Source of the DNA: an uncultured Clostridia bacterium
Lineage (GTDB): Bacteria; Bacillota; Clostridia; Christensenellales; DTU072
DNA: 33,248 bases
NCBI GenBank assembly: GCA_944372665.1
Contig: CALVZV010000012.1
Coordinates: 1 to 33,248 of the forward strand
Direction of reading: 5' to 3'
The notes below the pieces were generated by a model. It was not told the origin of the DNA, searched no databases, and was given only the letters and a program-made list of their open reading frames with translations. This document shows, piece by piece, positions 16,271-24,242 of this stretch (positions are counted from its first letter, which is position 1; the number at the start of each line of letters is the position of its first letter). The position numbers and the translations under genes were made by a program.

Positions 16271-17109
16271 TAATTTATTACTTCTCCGCAACCGGAAACA
16301 CATTGAAGATCGCAAAACTGTACCGCGACGCCATGTCGGAACGCGGTGCAAACGTCAAACTGTCTGAAATTACGCCGCATTCGGTAGCTGAAACTACAAA
16401 ATACGACATAGTCGGGATCGCCTATCCCGTTCACGGCTTCCGCACTCCCGAAATAGTCACCGATTTTGGCAAACGTCTCGGAGCGGCAAACGGATCTAAA
16501 ATCTTTTTTATAAAGACTTCCGGCGAGCCGCTGCGGCTTAACGACGCTTCGGGCGCGGAGCTTAAACGGATCACAGACGGACAGGGTTATGATTTTTTGG
16601 GCGAGTATCACTATATCATGCCCTACAACATGGTATTCCGCCACAGCGACGGAATGGCTGCGAGGATGCTGAACACGGCAAAACAGCGCGTTCCCGCACA
16701 TGCCGAAGCAATATTGGACGGAAAGCGCGTTTTGCTCTCCGCGCCGATCTCGGCAAAGATAATGTCCGCTCTGTGTCTGATAGAAAGACCGGGAATGAAG
16801 CTGAACGGACGACTGTACCGCGTGAACGCATCCAAGTGCGTAAAATGCATGGCATGCGTCAAAAACTGTCCCGTATCCAACATACGTTACGAAAACGGAA
16901 AATTCAGTTTCGGCGGAAACTGTATAGGGTGCGCGCGCTGCGCGTTCAACTGCCCCTCAAACGCGCTGACGACGGGACTGCTGAACGCTATCAAAGTCAA
17001 CGGAAGATACGACTTCAACGCCGCCGAGGATACAACGCTGCCGCGTTACTGCAAAAGATCCTACAAAAAGTACTTTGCCGTCGACAAATTCGTCAAATAC
17101 GAAGATTAA
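16258..17109 (+). CDS. EFR1-family flavodoxin-like / 2x[4Fe-4S] ferredoxin protein
   Basis: 283 residues: flavodoxin-like N-terminus with FMN-loop FSATGNT (9-15) and GIAYPVHGF, a helical linker, then CVKCMACVKNCP (Cys 194, 197, 200, 204) and CIGCARCAFNCP (Cys 222, 225, 228, 232). It is longer than the 237-residue EFR1 protein at 9279-9992, mainly in the linker and tail, and the two differ clearly in sequence, so this is not a recent duplication. The start lies inside the SDR fusion gene (13-bp overlap) with GAAGGA upstream. Electron partner unknown; the overlap makes the SDR fusion the first candidate. Confidence 0.92.
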   Translation: MQNIIIYYFSATGNTLKIAKLYRDAMSERGANVKLSEITPHSVAETTKYDIVGIAYPVHGFRTPEIVTDFGKRLGAANGSKIFFIKTSGEPLRLNDASGAELKRITDGQGYDFLGEYHYIMPYNMVFRHSDGMAARMLNTAKQRVPAHAEAILDGKRVLLSAPISAKIMSALCLIERPGMKLNGRLYRVNASKCVKCMACVKNCPVSNIRYENGKFSFGGNCIGCARCAFNCPSNALTTGLLNAIKVNGRYDFNAAEDTTLPRYCKRSYKKYFAVDKFVKYED

Positions 17110-17133
17110 AACGCGCTGTAACGGAAATTGTGT

Positions 17134-17139
17134 TATACT
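17134..17139 (+). promoter_or_regulatory. Possible extended -10 element before the response regulator gene
   Basis: TGTTATACT (hexamer TATACT at 17134-17139) is a good extended -10, but no convincing -35 is found 16-18 bp upstream. If used, transcription starts about 9 nt before the ATG at the GGAGG site. Confidence 0.35.
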
Positions 17140-17154
17140 GTTTACGGAGGACTT

Positions 17155-17850
17155 ATGCAAAGGAAAATATTGATTGCCGAAGACAACACCGAGCTTAGCG
17201 ACATGTTCAGAAACTACCTGCTTAAGGCAGGACACGCGGTTTACCAGGCGTTCGACGGACCTCAGACGATAGACATGGCGTTGAAGCTTAAACCCGATCT
17301 GTTGGTATTGGACATAATGATGCCCGTCGTGGACGGATACGAGGTATGCCGCACGCTCAGAAAGTCGCTGAACATACCCATCATCGTCGCTTCAGCCAAA
17401 GAGACCGAAGAGGACAAACTGGCATTATTCGAGCTGGGCGCCGACGACTATATAACGAAGCCGTTCTCTTTCAAGGAGGCTGTCTCCCGCGTCAACGCGC
17501 AGCTCAGACGCTACTACGAATTCAACCGCCGCGAAAACGGCGACGTCCGCAGATACGGTGCGCTGACGATATGCCCCGAGCGCTTCGAAGCCCGGGTCAT
17601 AGACGAGCCGCTCAGACTTACCGCAAAGGAATTTAAGATGCTGGACGTACTCTCCGAAAACGCCGACAGGATCTTCTCCAAGCAGCAGCTCATCGACCGC
17701 GTATGGGGCACGGACGAATATATCGACGAAAACACCGTCGCCGTGACGGTCGCGCGCCTCAGGGAAAAACTCGCCGAAAAAGGCGTCAACGACATACAGA
17801 CCGTATGGGGGTTCGGCTATAAGTGGCAAAGCCGCTCCGGCGATAGATGA
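17155..17850 (+). CDS. OmpR/PhoB-family response regulator
   Basis: 231 residues. Receiver domain (1-118): acidic pair in IAEDN (E9, D10), phospho-acceptor D53 in VLDIMMP, S80 in IVASAK and K102 in ITKPF. Winged-helix DNA-binding domain (about 130-231): LTAKEFKMLDVL, the FSKQQLIDRVWG turn, ENTVAVTVARLREKL recognition helix and TVWGFGYKW wing. The ATG at 17155 was chosen because GGAGG precedes it by four bases; an in-frame ATG nine codons earlier has none. The histidine kinase gene follows after 25 bp, so this is a cognate two-component pair. Target genes unknown; the adjacent SDR/EFR1 and symporter/lipoprotein genes are candidates. Confidence 0.95.
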   Translation: MQRKILIAEDNTELSDMFRNYLLKAGHAVYQAFDGPQTIDMALKLKPDLLVLDIMMPVVDGYEVCRTLRKSLNIPIIVASAKETEEDKLALFELGADDYITKPFSFKEAVSRVNAQLRRYYEFNRRENGDVRRYGALTICPERFEARVIDEPLRLTAKEFKMLDVLSENADRIFSKQQLIDRVWGTDEYIDENTVAVTVARLREKLAEKGVNDIQTVWGFGYKWQSRSGDR

Positions 17851-17875
17851 TCGGCTTCATTAAGGCGGCGGCGAA

Positions 17876-18937
17876 ATGAGCAAAGCACATCCGATGATAG
17901 AAATAAGGCGCCTGACGCGCACGATACGCAGGCTGAAAGATTCCTTGGATCCGGCATCGAGGCTGGACCGAGGCAAACGCGGAGAATTTTGCGCCGTCTA
18001 TGCGGCGCTTGAGGAGCTTCGCACCGAACTGTTGGAAAAAGACACTCTGCTTTTTTCGGCTGAGGAGCGTACCCAGCAGATGATCGCCTCCGTCACGCAC
18101 GACCTCAAAACCTACGTCGCGCTGATATCGGGGTATGCCGAATGCGTTCAGGACGGTATAGACGACAAAGACTATCCCGAGCTCATCCGCACCAAATGCG
18201 CGGAAATGAACGAGATGATCCTCAAAATCATTTCGAACGCGAGAAACATGAGCCGTGATCTGAAAAACAGGCTGCAGCTGGTCTCGCTGCGCGAATACCT
18301 GCCTCCCGTCATCAAACGCGCCGTTGCTCCGGCATGTGCAAAAGGGATACTGGTCAAAGTAAATCGGATACCCAATATCAGGATTGCTTTATCTTCCGAC
18401 GAGTTCGTCTCAGTCGTGGAGAATCTGCTGTCAAACGCCGCCAAGCACACTCCTTCGGGCGGCAAGATAAAGATTCGCTTTTACACTTCGTCGAAGTATT
18501 TTTTCATGAAGGTATCCGATACGGGTACCGGAGTCGCCGCCGAGGATGCGGATCACATTTTCGAAAGATACTATACCGCGGACAAGTCGCGCGCATTGGG
18601 TTCCGGCACCGGTATAGGACTTGCCGACGCCAAGGACGTGATGAAAGCGCACGGGGGCGACGTAGTCTACGTAAAGAGCAAAAAACCGGGCGCAGTATTT
18701 TTGTGCTATCTGCCGAAATACAGCAAGTTTAAGGATTCACTGACTCCGGATGAGCTCAAGCTCGTTTCAAACGTCTTCCACATCGTCGCGTTCCCGTTTG
18801 TGATCGTGTTCAGATTCTTCTATATTTTTTATCTTGCCGCCAAGATTGCCGCCGGCAACCGTGTCGTTTCCGCGTCCAAAGACAGAACCGGTGCGCCGAC
18901 AGGCGATTCCGATACGGAAAAAACTATTTCCGATTAA
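17876..18937 (+). CDS. Histidine kinase lacking N-terminal sensor, with C-terminal hydrophobic tail
   Basis: 353 residues. No signal peptide, transmembrane helix, HAMP or PAS precedes the kinase core; residues 1-65 are a charged, coiled-coil-like helix. The H-box is SVTHDLKTYVALISGY with H75; the usual proline after HDLKT is Tyr. The ATPase has N-box ENLLSNAAKH (N187), G1 VSDTGTGV (D215), F-box FERYY and G2 GTGIGL. After the catalytic domain, residues 298-327 are strongly hydrophobic and aromatic, then a hydrophilic tail, which suggests anchoring by the C-terminus. Paired with the upstream response regulator. Signal unknown; it may sense the membrane or need a partner sensor. Confidence 0.9.
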   Translation: MSKAHPMIEIRRLTRTIRRLKDSLDPASRLDRGKRGEFCAVYAALEELRTELLEKDTLLFSAEERTQQMIASVTHDLKTYVALISGYAECVQDGIDDKDYPELIRTKCAEMNEMILKIISNARNMSRDLKNRLQLVSLREYLPPVIKRAVAPACAKGILVKVNRIPNIRIALSSDEFVSVVENLLSNAAKHTPSGGKIKIRFYTSSKYFFMKVSDTGTGVAAEDADHIFERYYTADKSRALGSGTGIGLADAKDVMKAHGGDVVYVKSKKPGAVFLCYLPKYSKFKDSLTPDELKLVSNVFHIVAFPFVIVFRFFYIFYLAAKIAAGNRVVSASKDRTGAPTGDSDTEKTISD

Positions 18938-18951
18938 ATTCGTCCGACGTA

Positions 18952-18979
18952 TTTACTTTATTGGAATATATGATATTAT
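18952..18979 (+). promoter_or_regulatory. Possible promoter of the symporter-lipoprotein pair
   Basis: TTTACT (18952-18957), 16-bp spacer, extended -10 TGATATTAT (hexamer 18974-18979). An overlapping alternative pairs TTGGAA (18961-18966) with TAATAT at non-standard spacing. The AT-rich gap between histidine kinase and symporter is 71 bp and holds no terminator. Confidence 0.45.
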
Positions 18980-19008
18980 TGTAATATATTTAAAGTGTCG
19001 GAGGCAGG

Positions 19009-20586
19009 ATGAAAAAGCTGTTTTTATCGGTGATCGGCGCAATAAAAGGATTTTTTGCAGCCTGGCATAAACCCGCCGACGGAAATTACGTTCCCAGCAA
19101 AGAAATCGTAGCATATTCCGTAGGCGGCATGGGCATTCAGTTTCTTGCCACCGTATCATCTTCGCTCACGATGTCGGCAAGCTGTCTGCTGCTCGGTTCG
19201 ATTTACGGCATGAAGCCTACTTCGCTTGCCATAATCGCTACGGTCAGTTCGATAGTATTGTTAGTCACCCAACCGCTTAAAGCATATCTTATCGACCACA
19301 CTCCCCCGGGAAAGGGTAAAGCCCGCTTCTGGCTGTTATGGATGAGTTTCCCGAGTGCGATACTGATGTCCGCTCTGGCGTACCTGGATCCAGGCTGGAG
19401 CGAAACTACTATGGCGATAGTCGTGGGAGTGCTGTTCGTCGTGATGAACTTTGCGTATCAGTTCTATTACGGTCAGTATACGATGCTCGCATACCTGATC
19501 AGCCCGAATACGGAAGAGCGCACAAAAATAATCACGATATCATCTCTCGTATATTCTTTTGCTCCCACTATCTCAAACGCCATAATCCCCATCATCGCGA
19601 TGGCGTTCCCGAATCAACAGCTCGATCAGGATTTCTACCGTCTGATTTTCCCGCTGTTTACGGGTATAGGCGTATTGATAACCCTTTTATGCTATTTCGG
19701 TACCAAAGAAAGAATAATCGTCCCCAAAGAATACAAAGCGGAGGTCAAATTCATCGACGGCATGAAAAAGATCGTCTGCAACAAGTACTTGTGGATAATC
19801 AACATCGCTTCGTGGTTTCAGTTCGCAAGGGTCGGCGTCACGGGCGTATTGTCGTGGGTCTACATATACATGCTGCAGAACGCGCCGATCCAGTCGGTCT
19901 TGTCCCTGGTCATCGGCACGGCGTCGGGTATAGGAATGTTCGTCGCTCCGTTTTTGGTCAAACTGCTCGGAAAACGCAATACCGCGGTCGCCGCCAACCT
20001 GCTTTTAACGATCTCGGCGCTGCTATTGATAATTATTCCGGGCAGTATGATACTGGTATTCATAGTTATTTACCTGAATATGTTCTGTATCGCCGTTCAA
20101 ATTATAACGTTGCCCGCCATGAACGCGGACGCACTGGATTATCAGCAATGGAAAACTGGCGACCGCTACGAGGGTATCTCCGGCAACCTCGGCATGATAG
20201 GTCAGGCGATAGCGATCGGCACCAACTTCATCATACCCGTCATTCAGGAGCTGTACGGCGTGGTGGACGACTATGACGTCCTGTACGACCCGGTGATAAG
20301 AGATCCTATCTTCCGCGCGCTGGCGATAGTCGTCGCCGTGGGCGGACTTGCGACCGCGATACCCTATATGTTCTGGGATCTTAACGAAAAGAAACATAAA
20401 CAGATCATTAAAGAGCTGACGCTCCGCGCGGAAATGCAGAATGTTTCCGACGGATTTACCGACGCTTCGGTGCTGTCCACGGGCGAAGTGACCGACGACG
20501 TCATCGAAGAGCAAAAGGAGCTTAAACGCAAAATGGAGGAAGCGGCTTTTGCAGATAACGAGGAAAACGAAAATGAAGAAGCTTAA
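19009..20586 (+). CDS. GPH-type (MFS_2) sugar:cation symporter-like transporter
   Basis: 525 residues with about 12 hydrophobic helices. The loop PLKAYLIDHTPPGKGKARFW and the late motif ADALDYQQWKTGDRYEGI match the glycoside-pentoside-hexuronide:cation symporter family (motif DxxDYxxxKTGxRxEG). It would import a sugar, glycoside or uronide with Na+ or H+; the substrate cannot be read from sequence. The C-terminal 60 residues are acidic and charged, cytoplasmic and longer than usual. GGAGG lies five bases before ATG. The following lipoprotein gene starts inside this gene, so the two should be cotranscribed. Confidence 0.9.
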   Translation: MKKLFLSVIGAIKGFFAAWHKPADGNYVPSKEIVAYSVGGMGIQFLATVSSSLTMSASCLLLGSIYGMKPTSLAIIATVSSIVLLVTQPLKAYLIDHTPPGKGKARFWLLWMSFPSAILMSALAYLDPGWSETTMAIVVGVLFVVMNFAYQFYYGQYTMLAYLISPNTEERTKIITISSLVYSFAPTISNAIIPIIAMAFPNQQLDQDFYRLIFPLFTGIGVLITLLCYFGTKERIIVPKEYKAEVKFIDGMKKIVCNKYLWIINIASWFQFARVGVTGVLSWVYIYMLQNAPIQSVLSLVIGTASGIGMFVAPFLVKLLGKRNTAVAANLLLTISALLLIIIPGSMILVFIVIYLNMFCIAVQIITLPAMNADALDYQQWKTGDRYEGISGNLGMIGQAIAIGTNFIIPVIQELYGVVDDYDVLYDPVIRDPIFRALAIVVAVGGLATAIPYMFWDLNEKKHKQIIKELTLRAEMQNVSDGFTDASVLSTGEVTDDVIEEQKELKRKMEEAAFADNEENENEEA

Positions 20587-21265
20587 AATAATTATAACCG
20601 TTCTTTTGCTGGGAATTCTTACAGCGTCGCTGCTCGGCGCGTGCAACTCTACGGGTAACAAAGCCGAAGCCTTCAAAAAATATTCCGACGCGATAACCGC
20701 AGGACTTAATACCGAATCTTTCTATATCAAGTATTCGGCTTCGTCTGACCCCAACGTCACGCAAAAGCTCAACTACGCGATCGCGGACGGGCTTATCGGC
20801 GCGGTATACGACCGCGAAACGCGCGGCAGCGTTTCCACCTCGCACGAATACATCTATTTCGGACACGCCCTGCCCGAAGGCGTCAAGGCTGCCGACGCCG
20901 ACGATTACAAGCTGACGCTTTTCAAATATTCGGAAACGCCCGTTTCGGCTTCGACGGAGGATTTCTTCGCCATTCCCGAAATTAATGCGCTGCTGCCCGA
21001 AACGGTACTGAACGGACTGAACCTGAGCGCCGAGGAAATGACGGAAGTGGACGGCGTCGATTTTTGCGTGACCGCCGGCGAAGTGGATACTTTCTCGTTC
21101 AGGGTGTCTGATACGTCAAATCAATATTACGGCTGTTGCACCGGCGGGAATTACCTGATCGTCCGCGCCATACAGGGCAGAGTCAACAAAATTTCCGACA
21201 GCAAAGGAACTTTCAGCATATATTTCGATTACGTCGGACCCAATATCGCTTTGCCCGCGTATTAA
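20573..21265 (+). CDS. Small lipoprotein of unknown function
   Basis: 230 residues. Signal peptide with a lysine-rich start and hydrophobic core ends in lipobox LLGAC, with C24 as the lipidation site, so it should sit on the outer face of the membrane. The mature part is soluble and beta-rich and contains FYIKYSASSDPN, FDYVGPN and three further cysteines (one in DFCVTAG, a CC pair in YGCCTGG). It matches nothing I recognise. The ATG at 20573 follows GAGG at good spacing and overlaps the end of the symporter gene by 14 bp. A role with the symporter is inferred only from this arrangement. Confidence 0.85.
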   Translation: MKKLKIIITVLLLGILTASLLGACNSTGNKAEAFKKYSDAITAGLNTESFYIKYSASSDPNVTQKLNYAIADGLIGAVYDRETRGSVSTSHEYIYFGHALPEGVKAADADDYKLTLFKYSETPVSASTEDFFAIPEINALLPETVLNGLNLSAEEMTEVDGVDFCVTAGEVDTFSFRVSDTSNQYYGCCTGGNYLIVRAIQGRVNKISDSKGTFSIYFDYVGPNIALPAY

Positions 21266-21286
21266 ACCGATCTTTTCCCGAAAAAA

Positions 21287-21317
21287 AACGCCGTTCGGTT
21301 TATGCCTGAACGGCGTT
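21287..21317. terminator. Intrinsic terminator overlapping the 3' end of the exonuclease gene
   Basis: Perfect 10-bp arms AACGCCGTTC (21287-21296) and GAACGGCGTT (21308-21317), loop of 11. On the minus strand it is followed by eight T. One arm encodes the last codons of the exonuclease gene and the loop contains its stop. For the plus-strand lipoprotein transcript the T-run is broken (TTTGTGTTT), so it is weaker in that direction. Confidence 0.85.
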
Positions 21318-22451
21318 TGTGTTTGCGGGATGTCTTTTTTTGCGTCTTCCGGAACGTCTGCGAACAATTTTTATGGCTCCGCCGGAATGTTCGTCGCTCA
21401 CCACGGGATAATCGGCATTTGTAAGATTTTCTTCGGTTATTCCGAGCTTTTGCATAAAATCACCCAAAGAAACGACTTCAATGGCTTTCCCGCCGTCAAT
21501 GGCGCGCTTGATGTGCGGATACCTGGCGCAACGGTGGTCGGAAGCTACCACGTATATATCGGCAGCGGTGCCCATTCTAACGTAACTGCCGCCGTGTTTT
21601 ACCACTTCCCCCGCTATCAGCGCGACCTGCTTATAGTGGTTGAACTCGTAATACGAATCCAGCGTAACGCGCTTGCCTGCCATGTTCTGTTCCAGCTCCG
21701 GCGACGGACTCAGTCCCCTCAGATACCGCCAGAATTCACGCAGGTTGGTGTCGTTCATCTTCTCGGAACGCGCCGATGCGCGCATACGCTTTTCCAGCTT
21801 TTTGGCTTCCTTCACGTAATAAAGGCATCTGCCGTCGGCGGTCACTTCGCCTTTGCAGCGCGGCGCCTTCTCTATAAGCTCCGCAAGGGTGGCGTTCTCT
21901 TTCAGGCAAAGCGCTTTCGTCGCAAGCATGGATGCTTCGGCGTCGTCGTCGCTGCGGTGCATCACCAGTCCCGTCAGATCGATCCCCAAATCGCCGGCAA
22001 TATCGTTTAAAGAAACCTGATTGATTTTTCCGTGCGTTTCGCCGTACATTTCCTGAGCATCGAAAAACTTGTACGATATTATCGGGAGCGAGTATCTGGA
22101 ACACGCCTTGGTCAGAAACAGCGCGTCGTTATTGTGCGAAAAACCTATAACGGCGGTGTCGGGATCGAGTATCAGCGACTTGATTTTTAAATAGTGCGCC
22201 GGAAACTTGGGGCTTCTTTTAAATTCAAGTTTGGGATACCCCAATTCGATTCCGGAATCCTTTTCACGGTTTTTACCCCATGCGCCCGTATGGAATATCG
22301 CCTCCGGATTCATCAGGATATCCTCTTTCAAAAGGATGTTGAAATGCGCGTCGGTCAGCACGTAACCGAAGCTGCACATGTGAAAACCGTCGCTGCATTC
22401 TATATCGTAGAACAAATATTTTTCTGCGTCTGACATCGCGTTTACGGCCAT
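21300..22451 (-). CDS. DnaQ-like 3'-5' exonuclease with C-terminal BRCT domain
   Basis: 383 residues. DEDDh exonuclease motifs: YDIECSDG (D16, E18), GFSHNNDALFL (D109) and MHRSDDDAEA (H165, D170). A basic helical linker (about 208-245) leads to a BRCT-like domain (about 254-335: GKRVTLDSYYEF, VVKHGGSYVRM, ADIYVVASD, GKAIEVVSLGDFMQKL). The tail is very basic (RRRSGRRKKRHP), suited to nucleic-acid binding. The pairing recalls exonuclease-BRCT proteins of Bacillota with presumed DNA-repair or proofreading roles. The start codon overlaps the stop of the YbaK gene (TAATG), with GAGGG upstream. Last gene of the probable holA operon. Confidence 0.87.
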   Translation of the reverse strand: MAVNAMSDAEKYLFYDIECSDGFHMCSFGYVLTDAHFNILLKEDILMNPEAIFHTGAWGKNREKDSGIELGYPKLEFKRSPKFPAHYLKIKSLILDPDTAVIGFSHNNDALFLTKACSRYSLPIISYKFFDAQEMYGETHGKINQVSLNDIAGDLGIDLTGLVMHRSDDDAEASMLATKALCLKENATLAELIEKAPRCKGEVTADGRCLYYVKEAKKLEKRMRASARSEKMNDTNLREFWRYLRGLSPSPELEQNMAGKRVTLDSYYEFNHYKQVALIAGEVVKHGGSYVRMGTAADIYVVASDHRCARYPHIKRAIDGGKAIEVVSLGDFMQKLGITEENLTNADYPVVSDEHSGGAIKIVRRRSGRRKKRHPANTNAVQA

Positions 22452-22918
22452 TACTTTTCCCTCGTCACCGAAACCCAGCCGCTCGCTCCCGACAATACAT
22501 ATAGTTCGTCGGGGCTGAGTCTAATGCCGCTATGGTCGTTGCCTGCGGACGGATATACGGTATCGAAACGCTTCAGCGACGAGTCCGTATACACCCTTAT
22601 ACCGCCCTTTAACGCGAACGGGCACACTCCGCCCACGGCATAACCCGTTTTTTCAAGCGTTTCCTCGGCGGAAAGCATCCTGGCTTTTTCGCCGAACACG
22701 GCTTTGAAAGCGGCGTTGTCTATTCTGACGTCGCCCGCAGCCACGATTATTATGACTCCGCTTTTAAGGCTGAACGCCAGGCTTTTGGCTATCCTGGAAG
22801 GCTCCGTGCCCAATGCCCCGGCGGCAAGCTCCACGGTCGGAGTCGGTTGCTCAGGCTCTATTATGCGTTCCGCAAGACCCAATTTACGGAAATACTCGCG
22901 CACTTGCTCGATAGCCAT
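22451..22918 (-). CDS. YbaK/EbsC-family (aminoacyl-tRNA deacylase-like) protein
   Basis: 155 residues. Family features are the early lysine in IAKSLAFSL, the segment VRIDNAAFKAVFG and the YAVGGVCPFALK loop. YbaK-type proteins hydrolyse mischarged aminoacyl-tRNA (for example Cys-tRNAPro) in trans; this one resembles the free-standing YbaK/EbsC group, and specificity is not predictable. The ATG at 22918 was chosen because it lies one base after the aspartate kinase stop; an in-frame upstream start would run 54 bp into that gene. No ribosome site at useful distance, so coupling is likely on both sides. Confidence 0.9.
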   Translation of the reverse strand: MAIEQVREYFRKLGLAERIIEPEQPTPTVELAAGALGTEPSRIAKSLAFSLKSGVIIIVAAGDVRIDNAAFKAVFGEKARMLSAEETLEKTGYAVGGVCPFALKGGIRVYTDSSLKRFDTVYPSAGNDHSGIRLSPDELYVLSGASGWVSVTREK

Positions 22919-22919
22919 A

Positions 22920-24233
22920 TCAGTCGAAAAACGCTCCGTATATGGCTTTAAGCGCGGCGGCGTAATCCTCATCCTCCACGCCTACTATTATGTTGAGTTC
23001 GGAGCTTCCCTGGTCTATCATGCGGATATTGACGCCGGCGCGGTACAGCGCGTTGAATATCTTTGCCGCCGTTCCGGGCGTGTTAGCCATGCCGTGTCCG
23101 ACAACGGCTATCAGCGACATGCTGGAGGTGACCTCGATATGGTCGGGATTTACCATCAGGCGGATATCGTCTATCAGTTTGGCTTCGTTCACGCCCTTGG
23201 AGCCCGGATCGGAAATTATCACGCTCATCGTGTCTATGCCCGTTGGAACATGCTCGACCGACAGTCCGTACCTTTCCATGACGCTGAGCACTTTGCGGCA
23301 GAAGCCTATCTCGCCGTTCATCATCGCCTTTTTGATTGTGATGTTGGTGTTGCCCTTTCTGCCGGCTATGCCCGTAACCAGCGGACGCTCGTAGGCGGAA
23401 GTGTCTTTCAGAATAAACGTGCCTTTTTTTTCGGGGGCGAAAGTGTTGCGGATATTGATCGGGATACCGTCGCTCTGAACGGGGAAAACGGAATCGGGAT
23501 GCAGTACGCTCGCGCCCATATACGAAAGCTCTCTCAGCTCCTCGTAGCTGAGCACGTCTATCAGCTTGGGCTTGTCGACGATCCTGGGATCGGTTATCAT
23601 GAACCCGTCCACGTCCGTCCAGTTCTCGTACACGTCCGCGTTTACGCCGCGCGCTATGATGGCGCCCGTAAAATCGGAGCCGCCGCGAGTAAACGTCTTT
23701 ATCGACTTGTCGGGCATCCTGCCGTAAAATCCGGGGATCACCACACCCGACGCCGAACCGCGGCAGCGCTGTGCGACCAGATCGTTCGTCAGCACGGCGT
23801 CGAAAGTGCCGTCGCTTTTAAACTTGATGACGTCGGCGGCGTCGAGAAATTCGAATCCCAGCACTTTTGCGGTAAGCACGGCGCTTAAATATTCGCCTCT
23901 GCTGGCGGCATAGTCGGCGCTTGTGCCTGCTGCTATACCTGAGGCAATTTCCTCGAATTCTCTGTCCCAGTCGTGAGTTATTCCCAACTCCGACGAAAGG
24001 GTCTCGAACCTGTTCTTTATTTCTTTCAGCGTTTCGTCGGCGTTGCCCTTTTCTTTTTGCTCGGCATAAGCCGCATACAGCAGATCGGTGACCTTGGTGT
24101 CGCCCGAAAAACGCTTGCCGGGCGCAGAAACGACTATGTATTTTCTTTCGGGATCCGAAAGGATAATGTTTTTGACTGCGTTCACGCTGTTGACGGTAGC
24201 CATGGAGGTGCCGCCGAATTTACATACTTTCAT
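22920..24233 (-). CDS. lysC: Aspartate kinase
   Basis: 437 residues. Kinase domain: VCKFGGTSMA (residues 3-12), ASRGEYLSAVLTAKVL, FTRGGSDFTGAIIA and NWTDVDGFMITDPR. Two C-terminal ACT domains (from about 300) end with VVGHGMANTPGTAAKIF and the conserved IDQGSSELNIIVGV, so feedback control by lysine or threonine is expected. It makes 4-phospho-L-aspartate, the entry step to diaminopimelate, lysine, threonine and methionine. GAGGAG precedes ATG by five bases. No other aspartate-pathway gene is in the window; it sits within a mixed housekeeping operon. Confidence 0.95.
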   Translation of the reverse strand: MKVCKFGGTSMATVNSVNAVKNIILSDPERKYIVVSAPGKRFSGDTKVTDLLYAAYAEQKEKGNADETLKEIKNRFETLSSELGITHDWDREFEEIASGIAAGTSADYAASRGEYLSAVLTAKVLGFEFLDAADVIKFKSDGTFDAVLTNDLVAQRCRGSASGVVIPGFYGRMPDKSIKTFTRGGSDFTGAIIARGVNADVYENWTDVDGFMITDPRIVDKPKLIDVLSYEELRELSYMGASVLHPDSVFPVQSDGIPINIRNTFAPEKKGTFILKDTSAYERPLVTGIAGRKGNTNITIKKAMMNGEIGFCRKVLSVMERYGLSVEHVPTGIDTMSVIISDPGSKGVNEAKLIDDIRLMVNPDHIEVTSSMSLIAVVGHGMANTPGTAAKIFNALYRAGVNIRMIDQGSSELNIIVGVEDEDYAAALKAIYGAFFD

Positions 24234-24242
24234 ATTGCTCCT

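Noticed and set aside
9279-17109. The two EFR1 proteins as a recent duplication
   Set aside because: They share architecture but differ in length (237 and 283 residues), linker and most residues outside the Cys motifs, and they are in unrelated contexts.
22704-23888. 394-codon plus-strand open frame over ybaK and lysC
   Set aside because: It runs across two well-supported minus-strand genes; the sequence shows no family features.
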